Part shown: piece after piece, positions 25,467 through 35,196 of the stretch
How the letters are laid out: every line of letters starts with the position of its first letter
Position numbering within the stretch: the first letter of the stretch is position 1
Assembly: GCA_024958715.1 (NCBI GenBank)
Contig: JANWUS010000053.1
Location: forward strand, 186,001 to 250,000
Direction of reading: 5' to 3'
Origin: Cyanobium sp. FGCU52
Lineage (GTDB): Bacteria; Cyanobacteriota; Cyanobacteriia; PCC-6307; Cyanobiaceae
Length of the DNA stretch: 64,000 bases
The notes under the pieces: model-generated
What the model saw: the letters and a program-made list of their open reading frames with translations, nothing else
What the model was told of the DNA's origin: nothing
Database searches by the model: none
Translations under genes and position numbers: made by a program

Positions 25467-26333
25467 ATGCGCGAGCCGGCCCGTCAGTGGGAGCAGCCTG
25501 ATCTGCTGCCCGATCTGCTGCCTGGACTGCAGCCCGACCCGCTCCCCGACCCGCTGCCGGAACGGCTCCCCGAAGCGGTCGGGGACCTTGCCCCGCACCG
25601 CACCCCGGAACTGCCGGTGTTCCAGGCGGAGGCAGCCCCTCGCCCCACCGTGCCCTCGCGTCTGCTGATCCTCGACACCGAGACCACGGCCCTCTCCCCC
25701 GCCGACGGCAGCTGCATCGAGGTGGGGGCCGTGCTGTTCGCCGTCCCCCAGCGGGCGGTGCTGATGCAGGTGTCGTTCCTGCTGCCCTGCCGCAGCAATC
25801 CGGCGGTGGCGATCAACGGCATCGAGGCGGCCACCACCCGGCTGCCCCAGCCCTGGCAGGCGGGGCTGGCCTGCTTCCGGGCGATGGCCGACGACAGCGA
25901 GGCGGTGCTGGCCCACAACGCCGCCTTCGACCGCCAGTGGTTCGGCCATGGCGAGCTGCCGGCCCTGGAGAGGCCCTGGATCTGCTCGATGGACGACATC
26001 CGCTGGCCGGCCGACCGCCAACTGCGGGCCACACCCTCGGTGCGCGATCTCGCCCTCGCCTACGGGGTTCCCGTGTGGGCGGCCCACCGGGCCCTCACCG
26101 ACTGCATCTACCTGGCCCAGGTGTTCGAACGCTGCGCCGACCTCGAGGAGCTGCTGGCGGCCGCCCTCGAGCCCCGGCGCCTCTACCGGGCCTGCCTCTC
26201 CTACGACGAGCGCCACCGGGCCCGCGAGGCCGGCTTCCGCTGGAACGATCCGGTGCCAAAGGCCTGGACCCGCCGCCTCAGCGTGCGGGAGGTGGAGGCC
26301 CTGCCCTTTCCGGTGGAGGCGGTGGCGGCCTGA
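25467..26333 (+). CDS. DnaQ-like 3'-5' exonuclease (DEDDh) with proline-rich N-terminus
   Basis: 288 residues. The exonuclease fold starts near residue 64: LLILDTETTALSPADG supplies D70 and E72, LAHNAAFDRQWF the third acidic residue, and AAHRALTDCIYLA the His and last Asp. The first 60 residues are a low-complexity Pro/Leu/Asp stretch with PDLL/PDPL/PERL steps, probably disordered. Residues 230-280 add a basic tail. Single-gene DEDDh enzymes act in proofreading, RNA trimming or repair; no polymerase link is seen here. The gene is divergent from prxQ, with 129 bases between them, and precedes a small hypothetical gene. Confidence 0.9.
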   Translation: MREPARQWEQPDLLPDLLPGLQPDPLPDPLPERLPEAVGDLAPHRTPELPVFQAEAAPRPTVPSRLLILDTETTALSPADGSCIEVGAVLFAVPQRAVLMQVSFLLPCRSNPAVAINGIEAATTRLPQPWQAGLACFRAMADDSEAVLAHNAAFDRQWFGHGELPALERPWICSMDDIRWPADRQLRATPSVRDLALAYGVPVWAAHRALTDCIYLAQVFERCADLEELLAAALEPRRLYRACLSYDERHRAREAGFRWNDPVPKAWTRRLSVREVEALPFPVEAVAA

Positions 26334-26388
26334 GGGCGCCGGCCCAATTCCGAACCCTTCCGGCATTCCCGCACCCCGGCCGATCGTG

Positions 26389-26688
26389 ATGGCCACGCTG
26401 GAGGCACTCCGCCGTGCTCGCGTGCCGCAACGGCCGTCCCCCCGTTCCGAGGCCCGGTCCTGCGCCACGCCGGAGGACCTGCCGTCGCGGCTGCGGCGCT
26501 GGCAGTCGGTGCGCTCCTGGGCCCGGCTGATCCGCGAGGCGGAGGCCCTGTGGCACGTGGACGTGCGCGCCCTGCACCGGCTCGCGGCCCAGGAGCTGGT
26601 GCAGCTGGTTCAGGAGGTGCCGCCGGGTCTGCGGCGACGGGTGAACCTCTGGCTGGAGCGCTTCCGGGTGAGCACCCGGCTGCATTGA
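26389..26688 (+). CDS. Small basic hypothetical protein
   Basis: 99 residues, ATG at 26389 (a GTG lies one codon earlier). No known domain. The N-terminal 35 residues are Arg/Pro/Ser-rich. The rest is helical (RRWQSVRSWARLIREAEALW, LHRLAAQELVQLVQE, RRRVNLWLERF) and strongly basic, which would suit nucleic-acid binding. It lies 55 bases downstream of the exonuclease gene on the same strand and converges on sodA with a 7-base gap. Composition and codon use match the core genome. Confidence 0.6.
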   Translation: MATLEALRRARVPQRPSPRSEARSCATPEDLPSRLRRWQSVRSWARLIREAEALWHVDVRALHRLAAQELVQLVQEVPPGLRRRVNLWLERFRVSTRLH

Positions 26689-26695
26689 GCGCAGC

Positions 26696-27409
<714 letters not shown>

Positions 27410-27513
27410 GGATCGGCAGCGCTTGGTCAGGCCAGCCTGCCGGACGCCGGCCTGGCCCGGGGCCCTGGCTGGGCTTCCGGTGGCGATCGTCCGATGGAGG
27501 GGCCGCTTAGGCA

Positions 27514-27544
27514 CAAAAAAACCGCCTCCCGAAAGAAGCGGTTA
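27514..27544 (-). terminator. Rho-independent terminator after tRNA-Pro
   Basis: Read on the minus strand, AACCGC pairs with GCGGTT around a short loop, followed by a run of seven T. It lies 31 bases downstream of the tRNA-Pro 3' end, as expected for a tRNA transcript. Confidence 0.85.
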
Positions 27545-27574
27545 AGAGATGGGGATTTCGGGATTGATGTGGAA

Positions 27575-27648
27575 TCGGAGCGGCGGGATTTGAACCCACG
27601 ACCCCCACTACCCCAAAGTGGTGCGCTACCAAGCTGCGCTACGCCCCG
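27575..27648 (-). tRNA. tRNA-Pro (GGG)
   Basis: The minus-strand sequence folds into a cloverleaf of 74 bases. The acceptor stem CGGGGCG pairs with CGCTCCG (one G-U) and the discriminator base is A. The anticodon stem CCACT/AGTGG closes a seven-base loop TTGGGGT, which gives anticodon GGG. The T arm holds GGGTTCAAATCCC. CCA is not encoded. It reads the Pro codons CCC and CCU. Confidence 0.93.
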
Positions 27649-27663
27649 GCGAGACAGAAGCTA

Positions 27664-28017
27664 TCACAGCGACTTCCCTCTGGCGGCGGCCCGTTTCAGC
27701 CGCTTCAGCAGCCGGGCCGAGAGCCGATCGCGGTTCAGGCCCGCGTAGCCGCGAAGGCGCTGGGAACGGGCCAGCCGGCGCAGGTCGGCCATGCCCATCG
27801 TGGCCAACCGCAGCTCGGGCAGCCGCTGCCAGGCGCCGGAGGGCGGTGGCAGTTCCTCTCCCTCCCGGCCGTCGCGGAATCCCGCCAGGGCGCCGCCGGC
27901 CATCCACTCCGGGATCAGCACGAACAGCACCGCCAGCAGTCCGTAGAGCTCGACCAGACCCCGCGGCAGGGGGTGGAGGTGGCGAGGCTGGCGCTCCTCC
28001 GCTTCGGGTTCGACCAT
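27664..28017 (-). CDS. Hypothetical protein with one membrane segment and basic tail
   Basis: 117 residues, ATG at 28017. No recognised domain. Residues 20-45 form a hydrophobic helix (LVELYGLLAVLFVLIPEWMA), so it is likely a single-pass membrane protein. The C-terminal 50 residues are a basic helical region (MADLRRLARSQRLRGYAGLN, then KRLKRAAARGK) that could bind DNA, RNA or lipid on the cytosolic side, resembling a SAP/Rho-N-like short motif. The ATG overlaps the stop of the preceding mini-gene as TGATG. It is the third gene of a tightly coupled minus-strand trio. Confidence 0.7.
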   Translation of the reverse strand: MVEPEAEERQPRHLHPLPRGLVELYGLLAVLFVLIPEWMAGGALAGFRDGREGEELPPPSGAWQRLPELRLATMGMADLRRLARSQRLRGYAGLNRDRLSARLLKRLKRAAARGKSL

Positions 28018-28190
28018 CAGATCACCGCGCCCCCGCGGCTCGGCGTGGCGGGCAGGGCTTCGGGGCTGCGCCACTGCAGCGGCGGGTCGGGGGCGGGCGC
28101 CAGGCGGGCCGTCCAGGCGGCGAGGGCGAAGCAGATGCCCACGGCCAGCACCAGGCCGAGGATCACGATCCGATCCGGCAGGGGCGTCAT
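28017..28190 (-). CDS. 57-residue membrane mini-protein
   Basis: This gene is below usual length cut-offs. Start ATG at 28190, stop at 28017. The protein begins MTPLPDRIVILGLVLAVGIC and then FALAAWTARL, a single transmembrane helix, with a Pro/Arg-rich tail. Its ATG overlaps the stop of the MliC-like gene (ATGA) and its stop overlaps the ATG of the next gene (TGATG). Coupling on both sides is strong evidence that it is translated. The function is unknown; it is probably part of the same envelope operon. Confidence 0.7.
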   Translation of the reverse strand: MTPLPDRIVILGLVLAVGICFALAAWTARLAPAPDPPLQWRSPEALPATPSRGGAVI

Positions 28191-28492
28191 ACCTGGTCGG
28201 TGCGGGTGCAGGTGAGGCGCATCGGCAGCCGCTCCACGGTGAGTTCATCGCCGCGAACGATCAGCCGCAGCTCCTCGTTGCGGTAGCGCAGGCCCGGGGC
28301 GTCGGACGCCTCCCGGAACAGGGTGGAGCGGTAGCCGCCGGAGATCAGCGACGCCTGGGAATCGTTGCGCTCGACCACCACTGTGGCCTTGTCGCTGCAG
28401 CGGTAGCTGTCGCGCTGGTCGTAGTTCTCCCACCAGGGGGAGCCCATGGCCAGGAGGGGAAGCAGCCCCAGGCTCGCGAGCAGGGGGGTCAT
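28187..28492 (-). CDS. MliC-like (lysozyme-inhibitor fold) exported protein
   Basis: 101 residues from the ATG at 28492. The N-terminal 16 residues (MTPLLASLGLLPLLAMG) look like a signal sequence. The mature part resembles the MliC/PliC beta-barrel: SYRCSDKATVVVERND, a middle strand with LISGGYRSTLF, and LRYRNEELRLIVRGDEL near the end, with a pair of cysteines (in YRCSD and RLTCTRTD) that could form the disulfide. MliC proteins inhibit lysozyme in the periplasm. The match is by pattern only and could be a generic DUF. It is first in the trio coupled by ATGA/TGATG overlaps; msrA ends 34 bases upstream. Confidence 0.6.
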   Translation of the reverse strand: MTPLLASLGLLPLLAMGSPWWENYDQRDSYRCSDKATVVVERNDSQASLISGGYRSTLFREASDAPGLRYRNEELRLIVRGDELTVERLPMRLTCTRTDQV

Positions 28493-28526
28493 CGGCGCTG
28501 AGAGGTGATGGAGGGGTGCGAGGGAA

Positions 28527-29255
28527 TCAGGACAGGGCGATCGGGGCGTTGTCACCCCGCAGCACGCAGTGGGCGATCGACCAGTCGTAGGCCTCCCAGA
28601 TGCGGGCCGGCAGGAGGTAGGAGGACCCGGAAAAGTCCCCCAGCGGCACCCCGGAGGGCTGGGCGGAACAGTAGGGCCGGCTGCCCGGCTTGGCGAGGTA
28701 CTGCTGGTGATAAGGCTCGGCGAAGTGGAAGGGCACCTCGCTGCGGATCTCGGTGGTGATCGGCCCGAAGCCCGCCTGCGTGAGGGCGGCCTGATAGGTG
28801 GAGCGGCTGGCCTCGGCCTGGGCCAGCAGGGCCGGATCGTTCACGTAGATCGCCGAGCGGTACTGGCTGCCCCGGTCGTTGCCCTGGCGGTTGCCCTGGG
28901 TGGGGTCGTGGCATTCCCAGAACAGCTTGAGCAGGTCGGCGAAGCCGATCAGGCTCTGATCCCACACCACCCGCACCACTTCGGCATGGCCGGTGCGGCC
29001 GCTGCACACCTGGTCGTAGCTGGGATCGGGCTGGGCGCCGCCGGCGTAGCCCACGGCGGTGGTGATCACCCCCGGCAGGCGCCAGAAGCCCTTCTCCGCT
29101 CCCCAGAAGCAACCGCAGCCGAACAGGGCCTCCGCCTGCCCCGGCCCCGGTTCCGCATCGATGGGGGTGCCGAGAACGGCGTGGGGGAGGTTGTGCACCA
29201 TCGCGCGGATGGTGCCGCCGGCGCCGGCGGTGGAGGATCCGAACAGCCCGAACAC
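28527..29255 (-). CDS. msrA: Peptide methionine sulfoxide reductase MsrA
   Basis: 242 residues. It repairs methionine-S-sulfoxide in proteins. The active-site FGCGCFWGAEKGF puts the catalytic Cys at about residue 49. VGYAGGAQPDPSYDQVCSG, FWECHDPTQGNRQGND and GSQYRSAIYV are diagnostic. A recycling Cys is present near the C-terminus (RPYCSAQPSG). The N-terminal 40 residues are a non-conserved extension. It lies upstream of the MliC-like trio on the same strand. Together with prxQ and sodA nearby it forms an oxidative-stress neighbourhood, which suits a phototroph. Confidence 0.94.
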   Translation of the reverse strand: MFGLFGSSTAGAGGTIRAMVHNLPHAVLGTPIDAEPGPGQAEALFGCGCFWGAEKGFWRLPGVITTAVGYAGGAQPDPSYDQVCSGRTGHAEVVRVVWDQSLIGFADLLKLFWECHDPTQGNRQGNDRGSQYRSAIYVNDPALLAQAEASRSTYQAALTQAGFGPITTEIRSEVPFHFAEPYHQQYLAKPGSRPYCSAQPSGVPLGDFSGSSYLLPARIWEAYDWSIAHCVLRGDNAPIALS

Positions 29256-29290
29256 GCCCGATCAGCAGGAAAACCGAGCCTAGGGGGACC

Positions 29291-29542
29291 TCAACCCTCG
29301 GCGTCGGGCACCAGAGCGATGTGGTTCAGCAGGGTGGTGGTGAAGGCGAACAGCAGGAAGGGCAGGGAGAGCACCAGGATCAGACCCACCCCCACCAGGG
29401 CGAACAGGGGCTTGCTGGTGCCCATCAGGGCCAGGCCGGCCGCCAGGCTCGCGAAGATCACCCCCATCCACAGCAGGATCTGGCCGTAGATGTCGCCGAA
29501 GGTGAGGGTGCAGCGCAGGTTCAGGGTGCGGTTCGTGTCCAT
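29291..29542 (-). CDS. Small two-helix membrane protein
   Basis: 83 residues from the ATG at 29542. Two hydrophobic helices are evident: GQILLWMGVIFASLAAGLAL and VGVGLILVLSLPFLLFAFTT. No family name is recognised. The N-terminus (MDTNRTLNLRCTLTFGDIYG) is short and polar. It sits 35 bases upstream of msrA on the same strand and 122 bases downstream of the ABC exporter gene. The in-frame TTG at 29632 upstream is less likely because the added residues are non-conserved in character. Confidence 0.7.
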   Translation of the reverse strand: MDTNRTLNLRCTLTFGDIYGQILLWMGVIFASLAAGLALMGTSKPLFALVGVGLILVLSLPFLLFAFTTTLLNHIALVPDAEG

Positions 29543-29664
29543 GGATCCTTCGGGCGGGTGAACCGGCGCTCGGGTGAGCCGGGAATGGGCCGGTGCCCCT
29601 TCCAGCCAAGCCGCACCAGCCCCGCTCGACAAGGGATCGTGACCTTTGTTCAGGCACCCTGGGG

Positions 29665-31413
29665 TCAGGCAGCCTGCAGCTGTTCAGAGGCGCGTTCCCG
29701 CTCCCACAGGCGGCGGTAGACGCCGGGCTGGTCCACCAGGTCGCGGTGATGGCCCTCCTGCACCAGCCGACCCTCCTCCAGCACGAGGATGCGGTCGCAG
29801 GCGGCGGCCGCCGAGAGCTGGTGGCTGATCATCAGCACGGTGCGACCCTGCTGCTGGCGCACCGAGCGCAGGATGCCGGCGGCGGTGGTGTTGTCGACGC
29901 TGGCCAGGGCGTCGTCGAGCACCAGCAGCGGGGCCTCCACCAGCAGGGCCCGGCCGAGGGCGGTGCGCTGGCGCTGGCCGCCGCTGAGGGTGATGCCCCG
30001 CTCGCCCACCAGGGTGGCGTAGCCGTCGGGGAAGCCCTTGATGTCGCCTTCCAGCCGAGCCTGGCGCGCCGCCTCCTCCACCCGCTCCATCGGCGCGGAG
30101 GGTTCGCCGTAGCGCAGGTTGTCGGCGAGGGTGGCGGTGAACAGGTAGCCCTCCTGGGGCACCAGGGCCACCTGGCGGCGCAGCTCCGGCAGGGCCATCG
30201 CCGTGATGTCGACGCCATCGAGGAACAGCTGGCCGGGCGGCACCTCCACCATCCGGCCGAGGGCGCGGGCGAGGGTGGTCTTGCCGCAGCCCACCGGCCC
30301 CACCACCGCCACCAGTTCGCCGGGGTGCAGCTGGAAGCTGAGGCCATCGAGGGCCGGCCTCGGCGCCCCGGCGTAGTGCACCACCAGGTCCCTGGCCTCC
30401 ACCGCTCCCCGGGCCGGAACGGCGGCGGGCTGCGGCCGGGGCGGCGAGACGATCAGCGGCCGGCGCTCGAGCAGCGCCTCCACCCGTTCCAGGCTCACCT
30501 GGCCGGTCTGGAAGGTGTTGAGGGTGAAGCCCAGCAGGGCGGTGGGGAACACCAGCCGCTCCACGTAGAGGATCAGGGCCACCAGGGCGCCGATGCTCAG
30601 GCGCCCGGATTCGATCTGGCCGCTGCCGATCGCCAGCAGCAGCAGCAGGCTGAGGGAGGAGATCCCCTCCAGCAGCGGGAACAGGGTGCTGCGGGTGCGC
30701 GCCAGACCCAGGGCCGCATCGCGGTACACACGGTTGCGGACGGCGAAGGCCTCGCGCTCGGTGCGCTCCTGCCCGTAGATCTTGATCGCGCCGATGCCGG
30801 AGAGGTCTTCCTGGATCAGATCGCTCAGGGAGGCGAGGGCCTCCTGCTGGCGCCGCTGCTGGCGCATCATCCGGCCGCCGAACAGGCGCACGGTGATGAG
30901 CATCAGCGGATAGAGGGCGATCGCCGCCAGGGTGAGCAGGGGATCGATCGCCAGCATCGCCGGCAGGGTGAGCGCGTAGGCGAGAACCGTGTTGGTGAGA
31001 CTGAGGATGGCGAAGCCCAGCAGCCGGCGCACGTTCTCGACGTCGCTGGTGGCCCGGCTGATCACCTCGCCGCTGCCGATGCCCTGCAGCCAGGCCGGTT
31101 CCTGGGTGAGCACGTGGTCGAAGATCCGCTGCTTGAGATCCGCCTCCACCTGGCGGCCCACGCCGAACACCAGCATCCGGGAGAGCAGCCGCACCGCGCC
31201 CATCACCGTGGCCAGCAGCACGATCCGGCCGGCCTGGGCCAGCACCGTGCTGTAGGAGAAGCCGTCGTGGAGCTCATCGACGACGTTGCGCACCTGCAGC
31301 GGGATCGCCACGCTCAGCACGTTCACCACCACCAGCGCCACGGCGCCGAGCAGCACGGTGCGCCGGTGGGGTCGCAGGTAGCGGCCGATCAGATCGAGCC
31401 GCAGGGCGGCCAT
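29665..31413 (-). CDS. ABC exporter, fused membrane and ATPase domains
   Basis: 582 residues. An ABC transmembrane domain (about 15-300, six helices) is fused to a nucleotide-binding domain (about 340-575). Walker A is VGPVGCGKTTLARALG, the Q-loop is ALVPQEGYLF, the signature is TLSGGQRQRTALGRAL, and Walker B is PLLVLDDALASVD followed by the switch His in ISHQLS. It is an MsbA/MdlB-like half-transporter that works as a homodimer or with a partner. The substrate (lipid, drug or peptide) cannot be read from sequence. It is the most upstream gene of this minus-strand group and is divergent from the DUF3288 gene. Confidence 0.93.
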   Translation of the reverse strand: MAALRLDLIGRYLRPHRRTVLLGAVALVVVNVLSVAIPLQVRNVVDELHDGFSYSTVLAQAGRIVLLATVMGAVRLLSRMLVFGVGRQVEADLKQRIFDHVLTQEPAWLQGIGSGEVISRATSDVENVRRLLGFAILSLTNTVLAYALTLPAMLAIDPLLTLAAIALYPLMLITVRLFGGRMMRQQRRQQEALASLSDLIQEDLSGIGAIKIYGQERTEREAFAVRNRVYRDAALGLARTRSTLFPLLEGISSLSLLLLLAIGSGQIESGRLSIGALVALILYVERLVFPTALLGFTLNTFQTGQVSLERVEALLERRPLIVSPPRPQPAAVPARGAVEARDLVVHYAGAPRPALDGLSFQLHPGELVAVVGPVGCGKTTLARALGRMVEVPPGQLFLDGVDITAMALPELRRQVALVPQEGYLFTATLADNLRYGEPSAPMERVEEAARQARLEGDIKGFPDGYATLVGERGITLSGGQRQRTALGRALLVEAPLLVLDDALASVDNTTAAGILRSVRQQQGRTVLMISHQLSAAAACDRILVLEEGRLVQEGHHRDLVDQPGVYRRLWERERASEQLQAA

Positions 31414-31476
31414 GGGCAGGAATCCGGACGGTGGGCCTAACCTACGCAGCCCCTCCGGGCCCCTCCCAGGATCAGC

Positions 31477-31821
31477 ATGCCCAGCGCGGATCAGACCGTC
31501 CAGGACCAGACCAGCGGGGACCAGAGCCATCCGCTCCACGCCGGCGACCGGGAGGTGGTGGACCGGTTGCTGGCCGCCCACGACCCGGCCGACGCCGACC
31601 TGGTGGATGCCGCCCGGCTGCTGATGCGCTATGCCACGTTTCCCGGCGCCGCCGACCTGCGGGACGACCTGGCGCGGGCCCTGCGCCTGTGGGGGCTCGA
31701 TCGCGAGGGTCTTCACGCGCGCACGCGAGAGATCTGGGCACGGGGCTTCCGCCCTGGCCCCGCGGCCCCGGCCGAGGCGGTGGGATCGGGGTTCGACACC
31801 GCCGATGGCGACGGCTCCTGA
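31477..31821 (+). CDS. DUF3288 family protein
   Basis: 114 residues. The DUF3288 pattern is evident: a start with DQSHPLHAGDREVVDRLLAA, then LVDAARLLMRYATFPGAADL and DLARALRLWGLDREGL, followed by THAR-like KTREIW equivalents (ARTREIWARGF). This small soluble family occurs in cyanobacteria and has no known function. The N-terminal 14 residues and the C-terminal 25 residues are non-conserved. A terminator with alternative hairpins lies about 90 bases downstream, before trpD. Confidence 0.8.
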   Translation: MPSADQTVQDQTSGDQSHPLHAGDREVVDRLLAAHDPADADLVDAARLLMRYATFPGAADLRDDLARALRLWGLDREGLHARTREIWARGFRPGPAAPAEAVGSGFDTADGDGS

Positions 31822-31870
31822 CGCCATCGCTACCGCGCCGATGGCGGACTTGACGATCCATTCGCCAGAT

Positions 31871-31910
31871 TCACCCTCTTCGGGTGATAGTGGGGAGGTC
31901 CCCATCACCC
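31871..31910 (+). repeat. Overlapping alternative hairpins upstream of the trpD terminator
   Basis: TCACCC (31871-31876) can pair with GGGTGA (31882-31887). The same GGGTGAT (31882-31888) can pair instead with ATCACCC (31904-31910), with an inner GGGG/CCCC stem (31892-31903). The two foldings exclude each other and sit directly before a T-tract terminator, an attenuator-like arrangement. Confidence 0.6.
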
Positions 31911-31911
31911 G

Positions 31912-31941
31912 GCCCGGCGTGCCCTGCACCCGGGCTTTTTT
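31912..31941 (+). terminator. Intrinsic terminator before trpD
   Basis: GCCCGG (31912-31917) pairs with CCGGGC (31930-31935), followed at once by six T (31936-31941). It ends DUF3288 transcription or attenuates trpD, whose start is 73 bases downstream. Confidence 0.8.
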
Positions 31942-32013
31942 CTTGGCTTCCCCCCCGGCGACCTGTGCGGCGGCCCCCCTTACCGTGGCCGGCGTTCCCG
32001 CCGCCTCCGGTTG

Positions 32014-33081
32014 ATGACGCCCCCGCCGCCGCCCACGCCCTCCTGGCCGATGCTGCTGGAGCAGCTGCTCGGCGGCGGCGATCTGCGCGGCGAGGACGCC
32101 GGCGCCCTGATGCGGGGCTGGCTGGAGGAGAAGATCGATCCGGTGCTCACCGGCGCCCTGCTCACCGCCCTGCGCGCCCGGGGTGTCACCGGCGAGGAAC
32201 TGGCGGCGATGGCGGTGGTGCTGCGCCAGGCCTGTCCCCTGCCGGCCCCGCGCCCTTCCCTGCCGCTGGTGGATACCTGCGGCACCGGCGGCGATGGCGC
32301 CGGCAGCTTCAACATCTCCACCGCCACCGCCTTCGTGGCGGCGGCCTGCGGCGCCCATGTGGCCAAGCACGGCAACCGCAGCGCCAGCGGCAGCGTGGGC
32401 TCCGCCGACGTGCTGGAAAGCCTGGGCGTCCGGCTGCAGGCTCCCCTGGCCCAGGTGGTGGAGGCCCTGCCCCATGCCGGGGTGACCTTCCTGTTCGCCC
32501 CGGGCTGGCATCCGGCGCTGGTGGGGCTCGCCCCCCTCCGCCGCAGCCTCGGCATCCGCACCGTGTTCAACCTGCTGGGCCCGCTGGTGAACCCGCTGGC
32601 TCCCGAGTACCAGGTGCTGGGGGTGGCGCGCGCCGAGCTGCTGGATCCGATGGCCGACGCCCTGCGCCGTCTCGGCCTCGTGCGGGCGGTGGTGGTGCAC
32701 GGGCATGGGGGTCTCGACGAGGCCTCCCTCTCCGGGCCGAACGAGCTGCGGCTGGTGGAGAACGGCGAGGTGCGCACCGAGTTCGTGGACCCCTGGGAGC
32801 TGGGCCTCACCCGTGCCGGCGCCGACGACCTGCGGGGCGGCGACGTGGCCACCAATGCCCGCATCCTCGAGCAGGTGCTGCGGGGGCAGGGCAGCGATGC
32901 CCAGCGCGATGTGGTGGTGCTCAACACCGCCCTGGTGCTGTGGGCGGCCGGCCGGGCCGACAACGTGGCGGAGGGGCTGGGGCGGGCGGCGGAGGCCCTC
33001 GACTCCGGCGCCCCCTGGCGGCGGCTCGACATCCTGCGGGCAGCCCTGGCCGCTCTGGCCTCCGGCGACGCGGGAGGATGA
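32014..33081 (+). CDS. trpD: Anthranilate phosphoribosyltransferase
   Basis: 355 residues. It transfers phosphoribose from PRPP to anthranilate, the second step of tryptophan synthesis. The PRPP/Mg-binding motif [18 protein letters not shown] is near residue 87, [20 protein letters not shown] near 116, and the DEAS motif ([12 protein letters not shown]) near 234. The N-terminal 20 residues are Pro-rich and not conserved. The ATG at 32014 follows a TTG codon that is also in frame; the ATG is preferred. No other trp genes lie nearby. It precedes carA with a 22-base gap. Confidence 0.95.
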   Translation: MTPPPPPTPSWPMLLEQLLGGGDLRGEDAGALMRGWLEEKIDPVLTGALLTALRARGVTGEELAAMAVVLRQACPLPAPRPSLPLVDTCGTGGDGAGSFNISTATAFVAAACGAHVAKHGNRSASGSVGSADVLESLGVRLQAPLAQVVEALPHAGVTFLFAPGWHPALVGLAPLRRSLGIRTVFNLLGPLVNPLAPEYQVLGVARAELLDPMADALRRLGLVRAVVVHGHGGLDEASLSGPNELRLVENGEVRTEFVDPWELGLTRAGADDLRGGDVATNARILEQVLRGQGSDAQRDVVVLNTALVLWAAGRADNVAEGLGRAAEALDSGAPWRRLDILRAALAALASGDAGG

Positions 33082-33103
33082 TCACCCCAGCCGAGGCCCC
33101 CCT

Positions 33104-34252
<1,149 letters not shown>

Positions 34253-34298
34253 ACGGTGGCGGCGGCTGCAGCGGATCCGCGGCCGTCACCACGATTCG

Positions 34299-34733
34299 TT
34301 GCGGTCCTGCCAGTCCCCCCCGCCCTCTCTACACTCCACGCGACTGCCGACGAGGGTTCGAGCCATCACCGACCTGCAGCGACTGACCGTCTCCCTGCGT
34401 GGGGGCTGCGAACGTCAGGAGCAGTGCCTGCTGTTCAGCTTCACCGGCCAGCTGGACGCCTACTCCGACAAGCAGTTCACCACCTTCATCACCGAGCACG
34501 AGAACGGCACCAAGCTCCCGCTGGTGATCGATCTGAGCAAGATCGATTTCATCGATTCCTCGGGGCTCGGGGCCCTGGTGCAGCTGGCCAAGCACTGCAA
34601 CGACCGCGGCGCCCGCTTCGTGGTGGTGGGCAATGCCCGGGTGATTCAGACGGTGAAGCTGGTGCGGCTCGAGGAGTTCCTGCATCTGCAACCCGACCTG
34701 GCCACGGCCCTTGGCCACATCGCCGCCGCCTGA
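34299..34733 (+). CDS. STAS-domain anti-sigma-factor-antagonist-like protein
   Basis: The STAS domain spans roughly residues 25-140 of this 144-codon frame: VSLRGGCERQEQCLLFSFTG, LDAYSDKQFTTFI, then VIDLSKIDFIDSSGLGALVQ with the phosphorylatable Ser (in IDSSG) and VVVGNARVIQTVKLVRLEEF. Such proteins relay partner-switching signals or organise carbon and nitrogen regulators. The start is uncertain. The TTG at 34299 gives an unlikely Pro-rich lead, while the conserved sequence begins at the codon ACC at 34368, just after an ATC at 34365; an ATC start is possible. The gene overlaps the Mini-III gene by 23 bases. Confidence 0.85.
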   Translation: MRSCQSPPPSLHSTRLPTRVRAITDLQRLTVSLRGGCERQEQCLLFSFTGQLDAYSDKQFTTFITEHENGTKLPLVIDLSKIDFIDSSGLGALVQLAKHCNDRGARFVVVGNARVIQTVKLVRLEEFLHLQPDLATALGHIAAA

Positions 34734-35196
34734 TCCCGGCGATCGTCCGTCCTCCTGGTTGGGGACCAGCCCCCTGCCGGATGTGGCAGGGGGCCCTGAG
34801 CCTGGGCCGCTCCAGCTCGCCTGGCTCGGCGATGCGGTGTGGGAGCTGCACCAGCGCCTGCGCCACTGCCGCCAGGCCGGCCGCTCCCGGGATCTGCACC
34901 GGGCGGTGGTGGCGGAGGTGAAGGCCGCCGCCCAGGCCGCCGCCCTGGCCCGCCTGGAGCCGCTGCTCACCGTGGGTGAGCGGGATCTGGTGCGGCGCGG
35001 CCGCAACCGGGCCGGCCGTGGACCGCGGCGTGGGGAAGCGGCGATCTATGGGCAGGCCACGGGATTTGAGACGATGCTGGGATGGCTCTTCCTTCGGGAT
35101 CCCGCGCGTCTGGCCGAACTGCTGGACCTGCTCGAGTCGAGCCGACCGTTCTCACCGCCTCCCGACCATGAGCCCCCGTCCCGATCGCCGTCCTGA
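34711..35196 (+). CDS. mrnC: Mini-ribonuclease III (MrnC)
   Basis: 161 residues, a RNase III catalytic domain without the double-stranded-RNA-binding domain. The family motif LAWLGDAVWELHQRLRH carries the catalytic Asp (D41) near the N-terminus, and IYGQATGFETMLGWLFL carries the conserved C-terminal Glu. It trims 23S rRNA precursor ends. The neighbouring SpoU methyltransferase gene, overlapping by 29 bases, strengthens the rRNA-maturation context. The C-terminal tail is Pro/Ser-rich and short. Confidence 0.9.
   Translation: MATSPPPDPGDRPSSWLGTSPLPDVAGGPEPGPLQLAWLGDAVWELHQRLRHCRQAGRSRDLHRAVVAEVKAAAQAAALARLEPLLTVGERDLVRRGRNRAGRGPRRGEAAIYGQATGFETMLGWLFLRDPARLAELLDLLESSRPFSPPPDHEPPSRSPS

Noticed and set aside
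29593-31440. 615-codon ORF on the plus strand antisense to the ABC exporter
   Set aside because: Composition is His/Gln/Gly-rich and repetitive, with no domain. The exporter on the other strand has every ABC motif.
34327-34335. TACACT as a -10 element for the STAS gene
   Set aside because: No -35 hexamer lies at a suitable distance.
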